Under the pieces are notes generated by a model, which searched no databases, was not told where the DNA came from, and saw only the letters and a program-made list of their open reading frames with translations. This document shows, piece after piece, positions 44,701-55,000 of a stretch of DNA of 64,000 nt. The stretch is from positions 20,748,501 to 20,812,500 of the forward strand of contig NC_084766.1 in assembly GCF_028858725.1 (NCBI RefSeq), read 5' to 3'. Within the stretch, counting starts at the first letter, position 1; the number at the start of each line of letters is the position of its first letter. Both the position numbers and the translations under genes were made by a program. Source of the DNA: Colius striatus. Lineage: Eukaryota; Chordata; Aves; Coliiformes; Coliidae.

Positions 44701-47700
44701 GACAGTGCCCTCTGTTCCCTCATCAAGGTTATTAATGAATACATTGAACAGTACCAGTCCCATCACTGACCCCTGAGGGACTCCACTAGATACAGGCCTC
44801 CAACTAGATCCTGCCCCATTGATCACAACTCTCTGCCTTCTTCCCTTCAACCAGTTAACAATCCACCTCACTACCAGCCCACACTGTCTCAGTTTTGCTG
44901 TGAGGATGCTGTGGGAGATGGTGTCAAATGCTTTACTGAAATCAAGATAAACCACATCCACTGCACTACCACCATCTATCCACCTGGTTACATCTTCATA
45001 AAAGGCTATCAGGTTGGTCAAACATGACTTCCCCTTGTTAAAACCATGTTGACTGCTCCTAATGACCCTCTTGTCCTTTAAATGCCTGGAGACAGCACCC
45101 AGGATAACTTATCATTATGGTTCCATCACCTTTCCAGGGATGGAGGTGAGGCTGACTGGTCTGTAGCTACCTGGCTCCTCCCCCTTGCCCTTTGTGAAGA
45201 CTGGAGTGGCATTTGCTTCCCTCCAGTTTTCAGGCATCTCTCCTGCTCTCCATGACTTACTGAAGATGATGCAGAGTGGTCTAGCAATGAAGTCCATAAT
45301 GTTTACTTTCATGTGAATTACATCTCAGTTGCATCCAGCCTCCCACCAGCTAAAACTTACACTTGCTTAGCCCCAAGCCATTACCTTCTGTCTGTTAGCC
45401 ATCCAAAGGTGATATTACCAATGATGTCTATAACACCAAGTATGGACATGAGAAAGGCAGCCTGGTGATGGCTCACTCCAACGCTCAAAGCATAAGGCAC
45501 TAGGTAGACAAAAAGAGGGCTACAGCCATATGCCATAAATAAAATGGAAACTGCCAGCACCATGAAATCTGGCATCAGTAAAAAGTCATATTCCTTCCAT
45601 GAACAGTAGCATAAACACTCATGAGACCACGCTTTGATTAAAGGTGAACAGATGGACATTCGCTTTAAGTCTCGTTTCTGTGCTTCGGGGACATAATCCT
45701 GTTCAAGAAACTCAGGAGTAGATTTACAATCCTCCTTAAGAGCAATAGGCCGCATCAAGGCACCACAGACACAGAGGTTTAAAACAAAACCTCCCAGGAT
45801 GAGCAAAGCTCCACGCCAGGAAAACTGCTCGATTAAGAGCTGGACCACAGGGGCCAGGATGAAGGTACCAATTCCACTTCCTGACATGGCTATTCCATAC
45901 GCCAGCGCTTTTCTTTTGTTGAAGTATTTGCCCACCATCGCGATGGCTGGAGAATAACACAGTGCAAACCCAAGTCCTAGAAGAGAAAGCACAGTGCAGA
46001 TGGCTTAATATTGAGCACGACATATGGTACACATGAAATTAAACCACATAACCAATTTCCATTAGCACAAATGAATAGGAAGCTCTTTCTAGTTCTGTAC
46101 CATGGAGCTCGATCACTAGGATGACTCCTTCACTGTCAGGGTCACTGACTTGACAGACTTAACAGGTCATTATTAATCCACAATAAAAAGGCTCAGAAGA
46201 GTGGTGAGGTTCACTTAATAACAAGAACAAGGACAAACAATAAACATCACAGAAATAGTATGTCAGTCTCTCCTGGATGTAAGGTGAGGTCTTGTCCCAG
46301 TGTTTGCACAGATATGGGCACTGGGCACCCTGTCTTGAGGAGGCACCACTTTGTGTTTCAGTCTGTTGCAATCCTGAACATTAATTTTAAGGTCTCTGAA
46401 ACACAGTACAATCTGCCTCAGTTACTAATATTTTACAATAAACCTTCTTTTACTCAGCTAAACAAACTCCACACATCAGCTGCTTGCAGTCCTGACCATT
46501 TTGTATCTCTGCCTGCAAGTAAAGAGAGGGGAAGAGCCTCAGAAACAAAGCCACGTCCAGTTTGAGAAACAAATACAATCCATGTCTTGGACTGGGAGAA
46601 AGGCTGTATTCTCTGCTGCAGAATCAAAGAGCAGATTTTAACCATAAAATGCTTACCATAACACTAAAATGTTTAGCTTTGAATCAACTGCAGAAATGAA
46701 CTCCTGACTAGGGTTTTGGAGTATGTCCTAAATTGAGGGTAAAAGGGTCCCTACTGCTTTTTGGCAGAACTTGCCAACAGAGAAGAGCCAGCATGTCGTG
46801 TCCCCCTCAAAGGCTGCCCTGTGCAGGGCACTTAGCTGGCCAGCACGGGATAAAGGGATTAGAGGGACTCGGGGCAACAGGTGCCCACCCTGCCCACCCC
46901 ACCCCTCTGGAGGCCAGGATAGGAGCAGGGCAGAGAGCTGAGGTGGGACCTATGGGGCAGTAGAGTGGGAGGAGCAGCCTTGAGCTAGGCATCATCACTT
47001 GAGAGCTGTGAAAAACCATACTCTGTTTGGCATATATGCCATTCATTTTTTAGGGAGCTGGCAGAGTGAAATAGGTTCAAAAAAAGCTAATAAATGTCCT
47101 GTGAAAAGTGGAAGTGCAATGTTTGGGTCTGAAGACATTTTCATACCTCTTAGAAGGAACTCTGCTATCCATTGCCATTCCCTCATCTCATCTCTATTTC
47201 ACTCCTGACAGTTTCAAGTCCTGAAGTTTTCTTGGATGTAGTCCTTCACCAGCTATGCTCCCACCTTCTGTCTGGGTCGGGACACCACCTATAGACTCTC
47301 CACTAATCAGCCTGCACAGATTAGAAGTTCACTGCCTGTAGAATTGGCTCTTTACAACTCCATATACGAAGTGCAACTGCTTTTCCACCTCAGTATTTAC
47401 AGCAGTTCTTGCTAAGGAAGCCTTGGTGGCATTAGCATGGTATGTGGCACAGTCCCTTGAGTTACAAGGAGCCTTTTTATTTGTTATAAACACATTTGTC
47501 AAAGATTAACATTGTAATACAGGAGTGAAATACACTACAACAAGGATTTTGTTATTTCTTTTTTTTTTTTTTTTCAAAATAAGCTGTTGGCAGCATGTGA
47601 ACTGCAGTAATTCCACCAACTTGTTACTAAACAGCAGGGGACCAAGTACAAAGGCTTATATCACCGTGGCTACCAGGTCAGTATCAATGAGAAAGGAATG

Positions 47701-50700
47701 TTAATGTGACCATGGGCACCTCTCGAGTTCCTCTGTGCACAGCAAACACAGGGAGATAGGACAGAGCAAAGATATTTGTTATGACCATACCAGAAAGCAA
47801 TTGGAAGTGCTCTGCTGCAGCAACACTACCAACCAGTAATTTGTTTGCTTTTCAACTGGAATGTAATGCTGACAAAAACTGCTCTGCCAAGTTATGTTCT
47901 GATTTAAACTTTTTTTAAAAAACATGCAAATATTTTGAGGCACTGTAGGACTCCTACTGTAATGAATTCCCAAATCACAGGCAAAAAAAAGGAAACCTTT
48001 TTGTGTACCACCTGCAACGGCAGTCCTTCCTGACCTCACGTAATTTCAGACCTCCCTCTATCCATAGCTCTCTCTCTAAAACAAATTGAAGAGTTGCTTT
48101 TGCAGGGTGCTGCATTTGGGCTGTGTGAGACTCAATGAGTGCTGGAGCCCTCACAGAGGCAGTGTAAGCCTCCCTCTTGCAATTAAGGGAACAGATCTGA
48201 GTATCTCTATTTCCCAGTGTGGCGGCAACATGACATGGAGAAGAGATCACCCTTCTTGAATGGAATGACCATGATTTTTAACATTCCTGTGGTGTTTTCT
48301 TGGCAGGAGCAAAGGGGCTGAATGTCTCCTACCTGTAAGGACTCCTAATGATAAGTAGAGATGTTCCAGGCTGGTGGCGAATGAACTCAAAATTAGTCCA
48401 GTAGATGCAAGCAGCCCTCCTAGCATGATACCAACTTGGCAGGATACATGATTACTGATTAAACTCCCAAGTGGGGCTTCAAAGAAACAGATAAAGCTGG
48501 TAGTTAATTGCAGGTCCTCACACATGTTTTGTTGCAACATCACCAAGGGAAAAGAAGAAGCAGGCAAACAGGAGAAAACAGTAATCACAGCTACACAGAG
48601 TGGTCTTCCAACATCCCTCCTATTGCAATGGTGTGAGCGGCAAAAAACTTCTAAAAATCACTTTCTCAAAAGTCAGGGTGAAATTAAAATTTACAGTAGC
48701 TTTCTGAGCAGCCATTTCAGTAGACCAAAGTCCTTGCAGAGCACAGCTACTCTGCAGTATTTTGGGGTCAAGAGAGGCCACAGCAACAGCCCACACTGTC
48801 CATTACTCCACGCTTACAACATAGAGACTTTTCCCCCAAGTGGAATTTGCATTTCAGCCCCCAGTAACTTCAGGCATCCTTCCTTGCTCTTCCCTTGCTT
48901 TGTGAGCTCGGCCAAACAGAAGAAGTCTCATCTTTTCGACTGTCTCCAGGGCTGCTATCCATCTCCTGCACTTCTCCAGCATCAATGGATCTCAGATCAC
49001 CCTGCCTTTACTATGGGGTGTGTCATCACCAGCCTTCTCCCTCTTTGCTACTTGCAATGCCAGGGCAAGATAATCCTTACTTCTCTCTTTTTTTTCCCCC
49101 CCAAGATATAAGCTGGCTGACACAGGAGAGTTGCTATGTCTCATTCCAGCTATGTCTCTGCACCTTTATAGCAGTCCCCAGAGATTCACTCTCTTACACA
49201 GGATCAGGGCATGAATTTTCACCTAGCTGTACAGTTTTAAAGTAAAGCCATGAGAAATTTGGTACAACTACTTGTTGCATGTCACTTTTAGTAACACAGA
49301 ATTTTTTCTTTAGGGAAAAGACTATTTGTAAACATACAAATTTGCTTAAAGGAGGATGACTGACTTGATCTAAAGGCAAGATGAACATCCTGTCCTAAGT
49401 CTCAAATACGGTTCCAATCAAAAGGCAAAAGAAACAAGTGCTGAGTTAGTAGCCTCAAACATGGTATGTTCCACTAGACCTCAACAAAAGTATGTTTCTG
49501 AAAACTTAGATCATTTGACAAAATGAAGATGTAGTATGAAGTAGGTGCCTTCCTCCACAATCATGCTGGATATAAGGATATAAGGATATACCATATCCAG
49601 AGAACTCACAGCATTTGTCTTTCCCAGCTGATTTCACCAACTTGTGAACACGCTAAAAAGAGATGGAAGTGAAGAAAAAGAAGCCATATTAGTTTTAAAA
49701 GGGTAATACACACCACAGAGCATGGTAGCACAGTCAACAATGGAGTGAATCCAAGCTGTTCTGGCATAATCCTGCCCAAAGTATGCCTGGAACTCCACAA
49801 AAAAAATGGAGATGCACCTAGGAAAGAAAACATCAACACCAATCTGTTGAACATAGGATACTTTCTTCATAGGAAACACTGGTCTTGCTCTTCAGGCAGA
49901 AGGAGTATTCTGCATCTCCCAGGACAATAAAATCTGTGATTTTCCTAAGTCCCAATGAGATGGGGAAATTTTAAAATAGTTTCTGAGCAATATTGGAAAC
50001 AAAGCACTACCTCAATTTGTGAGGGACAAGACATGAAACGATGCGCGCAGGCTGAATAATTCCAACAGCGCTCTGTGTAAGGCACCTAGGCTAGGGTGAT
50101 GCAGTCAGAGGAGAATCCTTGCTTTGCACTGGCAACAACTGAAACACAAATTGGTGTCCAACTATTATCCTGACAGTGGGATTAGACAATAAGGGTCATG
50201 TAGAACCTAATTCAGATAACTATTCCAGAAAGATTATGAACATTGTAATACCACATGACATCTACTGTTAGGATTTTTATAACTTTTATAACTTGCATTA
50301 TTTTTAACTGAAATTAAGTCAAAGTTGTAATTATCAGCAGCATTTTATAGCTCACATCATGATGTTGCTTCCCTGGTACACAAAGCCCAAGCATCCAAGT
50401 CCTTCACTGACAGGGTTGCTTGCTAACCACAGCATTCATATCTGCACAAACTGGCAGGACATAGTACCTATAGAGCCACCACCACCTATAGATACGTGTT
50501 CATGGATTCACAAGTGCAGAGTAAGTGAAAAGCAACTCCTCATGCACAGAGAATCAAAACACAACAGGAGCCCATGGACCTTCATATAATTTATTAAAAT
50601 GCTTCCAGGAGAGGTTACTTTGGTCTGCTTAATGAGTGTTACTGTTCTATCTGTCTCTGCATGGGGATAGATTAAAAGATTGTATAGTTTCATTCTGGTT

Positions 50701-51937
50701 TCTGGATCAGCAAGAGATCCTTTCCTCTTTCCCTCTTTTTTCTTTCTGTAAAGTGACAAATGACTGCTTGCTTCAGCTTTTTTTTACACTTACTTCATTC
50801 TTGTATGTACTGTAGATGTGTGCCAGTCATTAGCCGATTTCTTGAATGTAACGCATTTCACATGTGAAAAAGGAATTAAATCCACTAGGAAATCTCTACT
50901 GTTATTATGGAGTTGATACGTTTGCATATATAAACTAACACTGAGTCAAGATTTCCATGCTCCTTTTGTGCCATGGAGTTCAAGCCCTTAGACTTTAGAT
51001 CCCTAAACCCAACAGCTTTATTTTAAAAGAAATACAAAATTTAGGTAGGAAATACTATGCTTATTTCTGTCCAACAAGACTCCATCTCAGTGTTTCTCTT
51101 ACCAGGCTGCTTATTTCTCTGCTTAAGATAGCTTAAATGTCCATGTTGACATGCACTAGGCTTCTCTGTCTTCAGTCAACATCAAAGTCACTTTGGAAAT
51201 CGTCTCACCCCCAATGTATACGTTATGTTTATGCAAGGCAGCAGTCTTTCCCCATTTGTTCTATTTTTGATAAGTATTTTTTGGCAAATGTTTTCTGCAC
51301 GTTTTAGATAGCAGAAGGATATAGAAAGGGGCCTCCTCTCTAGGGCACAGATCTTCTCAGGCAGGATGGTACCTGAGTTGCTTGAAGTAGGAGAAAGTCT
51401 TGTTTACAGGCTTCTCAGACTCAGGAACCAAGTAAAATCACTGGGACTAACAAAAATGAGCACAGCTGTGGGCTCAAAGGGACACAGCAGAACCGAAGAG
51501 ATCCCACATGATTCCTTTCTTCCCAAACCACCACAGCCTGAAATAATGATGCCTGCCCCAGGTTTTGTTTCTGCAAAAAAATCAAGAAGAGGGTGTTGAG
51601 AGACTGAGCAGCTGTCAGAGGATGTGAGACTAAAACCAGAGGGCTCATAATCCCATAGCCTTAGGGATTTCAGAAAGCCTTTAAAAACACAGCAAGAGGG
51701 TTTGTACCTAGCCAGAATAACCCCTGCAGCTGTGGACATTGGGGGACACCCTGTATCCTCTTCCTAAGGAAAAAAAACCCAAAACCCACAGACAGGTGAG
51801 AAACAGAAGAAGCAGCCCCTTTACCTCGTCACGGCCCTGGTACAGATGGTGACAAGGAAGCAGCCGGCAACGATCATCCAGCCCCATCCACCATCAGGAG
51901 GGCCGGCGTGCCGTGCTGGCCGGCGTGCTGAGGCCAT
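41527..51937 (-). CDS. SLC16A12: Monocarboxylate transporter 12 / creatine transporter (six coding exons)
   Basis: Major-facilitator plasma-membrane carrier of the MCT family. The human protein transports creatine and related substrates and is linked to juvenile cataract with renal glucosuria. Coding exons in transcript order: 51937-51825, 49817-49714, 48476-48333, 45976-45385, 42979-42720, 41789-41527. All have GT/AG borders and compatible phases, summing to 491 codons plus stop. The N-terminus carries the MCT signature PDGGWGW just before the first membrane segment ([13 protein letters not shown]). Further hallmarks are [45 protein letters not shown], the variable cytoplasmic loop (about residues 197-245), [38 protein letters not shown] and [15 protein letters not shown]. 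Twelve membrane spans are expected. The sequence is near-identical to human in the membrane parts. Two uORFs precede the start. Confidence 0.96.
42310..42336. repeat. CA-type microsatellite
   Basis: Imperfect (AC)n run, ACACACACACAGACAGAGACACACAC, in an SLC16A12 intron. Confidence 0.75.
42720..42979 (-). CDS. SLC16A12: SLC16A12 coding exon 5
   Basis: 260 nt, [19 protein letters not shown] to YLVSPPVAG. Acceptor AATTTGCAG, donor GCAG|GTCAGT. A long minus frame runs past the donor, but homology stops there. Confidence 0.95.
42980..43896. other. SLC16A12 intron, no feature seen
   Basis: Noncoding intron between coding exon 5 and a CR1. No recognisable feature. Confidence 0.5.
43897..45305 (-). 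mobile_element. CR1 LINE, 1.4-kb 5'-truncated copy in an SLC16A12 intron
   Basis: Sense relative to SLC16A12. The 3' tail begins at CACAGAATCACAGAATATT (43897). Reverse transcriptase remnants lie at 45312-44406 on the minus strand: [50 protein letters not shown] and KFADDTKL with the catalytic FADD. The frame is interrupted and the endonuclease part is absent, so it cannot move by itself. It ends only about 80 bp from the donor of coding exon 4. Confidence 0.93.
45385..45976 (-). CDS. SLC16A12: SLC16A12 coding exon 4 (largest)
   Basis: 592 nt, [19 protein letters not shown] through the variable cytoplasmic loop to FGWLTDRR. Acceptor CTTCTAG, donor AGAAG|GTAATG. The loop ([20 protein letters not shown]) is the only poorly conserved part. 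Confidence 0.96.
45977..48332. other. SLC16A12 intron
   Basis: Noncoding intron. A G+C-richer patch at about 46780-46985 has no recognisable identity, and a T-run lies at about 47560-47574. No exon or repeat family was recognised. Confidence 0.5.
48333..48476 (-). CDS. SLC16A12: SLC16A12 coding exon 3
   Basis: 144 nt, completes Ala then [20 protein letters not shown] to [10 protein letters not shown]. Acceptor TCTTTGAAG, donor ACAG|GTAGGA. Confidence 0.95.
48477..49713. other. SLC16A12 intron, no feature seen
   Basis: Noncoding intron. The 195-codon plus frame at 48524-49111 is not recognisable as a protein. A short triplicated AAGGATAT run lies near 49569-49592. Confidence 0.5.
49714..49817 (-). 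CDS. SLC16A12: SLC16A12 coding exon 2
   Basis: 104 nt, [20 protein letters not shown] to DCATMLC plus a split Ala. Acceptor TTTCCTAG, donor TGTG|GTGTGT. The donor is weaker than its neighbours. Confidence 0.94.
49818..51824. other. SLC16A12 intron, no feature seen
   Basis: Noncoding intron. Short overlapping frames on both strands near 51366-51739 match nothing known to me. Confidence 0.5.
51825..51937 (-). CDS. SLC16A12: SLC16A12 coding exon 1
   Basis: 113 coding nt, [20 protein letters not shown], then [17 protein letters not shown] plus a split Arg. Donor ACGAG|GTAAAG. The context CGCACCATGGCC is a strong Kozak start. The exon is GC-rich. It probably begins at 52048 after acceptor TCTCTCTTCAG, which implies at least one noncoding exon further upstream. 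Confidence 0.93.
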
Positions 51938-52034
51938 GGTGCGGGTAGGGGCCGATCCTCCCTCCTCCCCACCTCAGGGGCACCAACCGGCTCCGGCCTG
52001 CTCGCCAATAGTGTGCCAGGGCTGCCTGCCGCAT
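51894..52034 (-). CDS. SLC16A12 upstream ORF 2 overlapping the main start
   Basis: ATG at 52034 in another frame, 46 codons ([20 protein letters not shown] and on) ending at 51894. It passes over the main ATG at 51937. Ribosomes using it could not start the transporter. The upstream ATG context (CCCCATGC) is weak, so leaky scanning is likely. Confidence 0.4.
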   Translation of the reverse strand: MRQAALAHYWRAGRSRLVPLRWGGGRIGPYPHHGLSTPASTARRPS

Positions 52035-52048
52035 GGGGCACGGGCCAT
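51974..52048 (-). CDS. SLC16A12 upstream ORF 1 (24 aa)
   Basis: ATG at the very first bases of the putative exon, [20 protein letters not shown] to its TGA at 51976-51974. It is in the same frame as the main ORF and ends 36 nt before the main ATG. A leader peptide of this kind would lower initiation at the main start. Translation is inferred. Confidence 0.45.
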   Translation of the reverse strand: MARAPCGRQPWHTIGEQAGAGWCP

Positions 52049-55000
52049 CTGAAGAGAGAGGAAACACAGACAGAGAGGTAATCAGGATACATGGCACACC
52101 CTGTAACCTGCACTGCTGGGCTAGTTACTGAGTCCTGTGTTCGAGTAGCTTTGCTAATGCTATGGGATATCACCAGAAGCATGGGGCCAACAATCCTTAG
52201 TCCTTTCTGTATCAGTGACTGCATAACAGGGCCAGACTGAGAGACCAGAGACCCCTCACTTTGCTTAGCGCAGGAACATGCAGTGCTGGCTCTCAGTGCT
52301 GGGTTTCAGACTGTGTTTTGCCATCACCAGCAGGCACCTAGCGCCTGGATGAATCAAAGAGTTATAAAGTATAAGCAAACTATCCAGGATATCTCTCAGC
52401 TTTGCTTGGAATGAAACCTGAGATAGCTTCTACATCACCAAATATGACAGATGCTGAACATGCAACATTCCCACTGACAAGAACCACAGGCTTACTATCA
52501 AAATGTTACCTGTTACAACACATAAGAGACCTGCAGAGCTACTCAGAAGTGCAATTGAAGAAAGCAGCTATGTGGCTAATAATGTGCCTTCTCAGTCCTG
52601 AAAACTGCTCAACCAGATGATGCTCAAGGATTGGCTCTGCAAAACCCAGAGCTCCCTGACCCAGAACAAGGCACTCCAAAGCCAACTCTAAACATCACCA
52701 CAGGTGAACCTTTGAGATGTATTCATCAGCTTCTTCCCCTGAGATATCAGAAGGTGCATCTCAATACCATTACAAAATTTCAAGAAAACATAGACACATT
52801 GCCAAAATCAAAGGTGAACAAATCAGGAGAAAAGATTAATGACAAACAAAACCCATAACACACTGAAAACTTAGCTGAATTCCTACTAGGTTGCAAATAC
52901 TACCCTGTAAGAATGATGTATAAGAGAATCAGTGGACTCTTTTTAAAAAGTTGTGGTAGTCTTCCGATTTCAAAGTTATAAGAAGTGTTAGTCCAATCTA
53001 CCTGCTTGGCTTTCAAAGCCCGAGAATTGCAGCCCACCATACGGGGTATGATGAAGCCCTATATGCTAACACAACTCAGCCCATAAGCGTTAAAACAAGA
53101 GAAGTTTTCAAAGACAAAGGTTGAGTTCAAAAGCCAGTGCATGTGCTGTCATGTGAGACACCTGAACTGCCGTAGGAAGTGAACAGTAAAGAGAACCGTC
53201 CGTAACCTCACAACAACATGTGTGCTTGTCAACACTTTTGAGCAGTAATTTAAGGTAACCATGTTTGAAACAACATCCTTGAATAATAACAGTGAATAAT
53301 AATATTCACAAAAGATGCCAAAACTATGTTATACAGCTATCCAGTTACACAAACAAAAAAACCCTAGTGTTAATATCTGTTCCAGGTCATTGGTTATTCC
53401 TCAAGTATAATTTCTTTTTGTCTTTGTGCTAATCAGCCTGTTAGATATCACATATTTTAATTTAGGGAAGAAAATGCTGTATATTATTTGGAAATAAAAA
53501 ATACTATCCTATTTTCTCCCTTTGTATTGCTTCACATTCTTTTCTTTGATAATATATAAGTAAGTATATATTATGTAAATAAATATTTGTATAAAGATTT
53601 CTAATGATTCAGAATCCAAAGCAATGCCCATGATAACCATTAGAACATGTACTAATGCTGTCTTTAGTATTCTCCTCCATTGTCATAAACATCTGTTTCA
53701 TTATAAGTTCAATTGTATTAGAAAGTCTTTGCAAGGTCTGTATCATTCTCTGTGTTTATGTGAAGTCTATCACAATAAAGATCTTCATTGCAGCATGAAG
53801 TACTATTACAGTGTAACCTGCACTAATCAACTACAAGAGAGCTCAGGTATGATAAAATCTCTGTTCATCTGCTTTGCTTATCACTTCTATGGCTCTTTGG
53901 AGAGATACAAGTGCTCCACTCTGCCTCACTGTGTAAATGCTTCACTCTTTGTATAAAGAATAGGCCATGTGTAAAATGGGATATCTGACATAGCTATGGT
54001 TTGGATTATATAGCAATGGTCATAGCAACTCACAAACAAAACAAGAATTCACAGCTGGGGCTACAGGAGTTTCTATAGGCAGCCAGCAAACCTGTTATCT
54101 TGTGCACAGAGGCTCCTAAGTGAGTTCAAAGGCTCCCAGCTGGATGGAGTCTTTATAAGTTCATTCCTATAGTTGACTAGAAAAACCACACAGAGCAAAT
54201 GAGATCCAAATGAGTTTATCATTTCAAACCTCATCTTTGAGATATTCAATTGCTAGGACTTACTTACACAAAAGATCAATGAGAGCTATGGAATGGAGAC
54301 AAGAACTGTTTGCCTTTTCTGACACAACTTTCAAATACACAAAAAATGCCAGTGCAGCTGACAGAGCTCTCTGAGCAACCTCTGCACGTGCCCACACAAC
54401 CTCAAGGACATCACCAGCCTCTCCACAGGCCCTGTGATGTTTTGCTTGAAGTGTAAAGTTCATTTTTTGACCTTGGCTATTTGCTTCAGGATAAACGTAT
54501 AGCAGTGCCAGTGTGTGCCCACATCCCCTTCCTCTCTTCACTGTGCTCTGGAACAACCTCTCTGACACAAACACAGACAGATTGAAGGAAAAAAAGGTAC
54601 AATAAGAAGGCTAATACAGTAAAATAATAAAGCAGGTGTGTAGGCAAGTATAGTATTATACACAAAATGTATGAGTCTGAAAATGCCTGCACAGTAGTAG
54701 TTAGTTAAAGGATGTCAGGCATATGATACAGAAGACACATCCATGGACTTGCCACTTGACACAAGTGTTCTGTATTTGTCTTGAGTATGTGCTGTTAATT
54801 TGTGAGCAGACCATGTCTCATGCTGATTCTATCAGGATGACAATTTTGCAGGTTTTATGTTCCATTTTGAGTATGCTGACGTGAACTAATGGCTGATGCT
54901 TTATTTTTAACTAATAGAATTGATTATATATTTCTTTCTGTATAGCTCCAAGCAACAACTGTCTTATTAAATATGTGCAAATATTGAATCAACAAATTAC

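Noticed and set aside
44184-44769. Plus frames of 113 and 149 codons
   Set aside because: Antisense shadows of a CR1 copy.
48524-49111. 195-codon plus frame opposite SLC16A12
   Set aside because: Low-complexity Ser/Pro/Leu-rich translation with no recognisable motif. It begins antisense to a transporter intron and has no supporting promoter or splice pattern.
53624-53956. 110-codon plus frame upstream of SLC16A12
   Set aside because: Cys/His/Tyr-rich without zinc-finger spacing. AT-rich context and no homology that I recognise.
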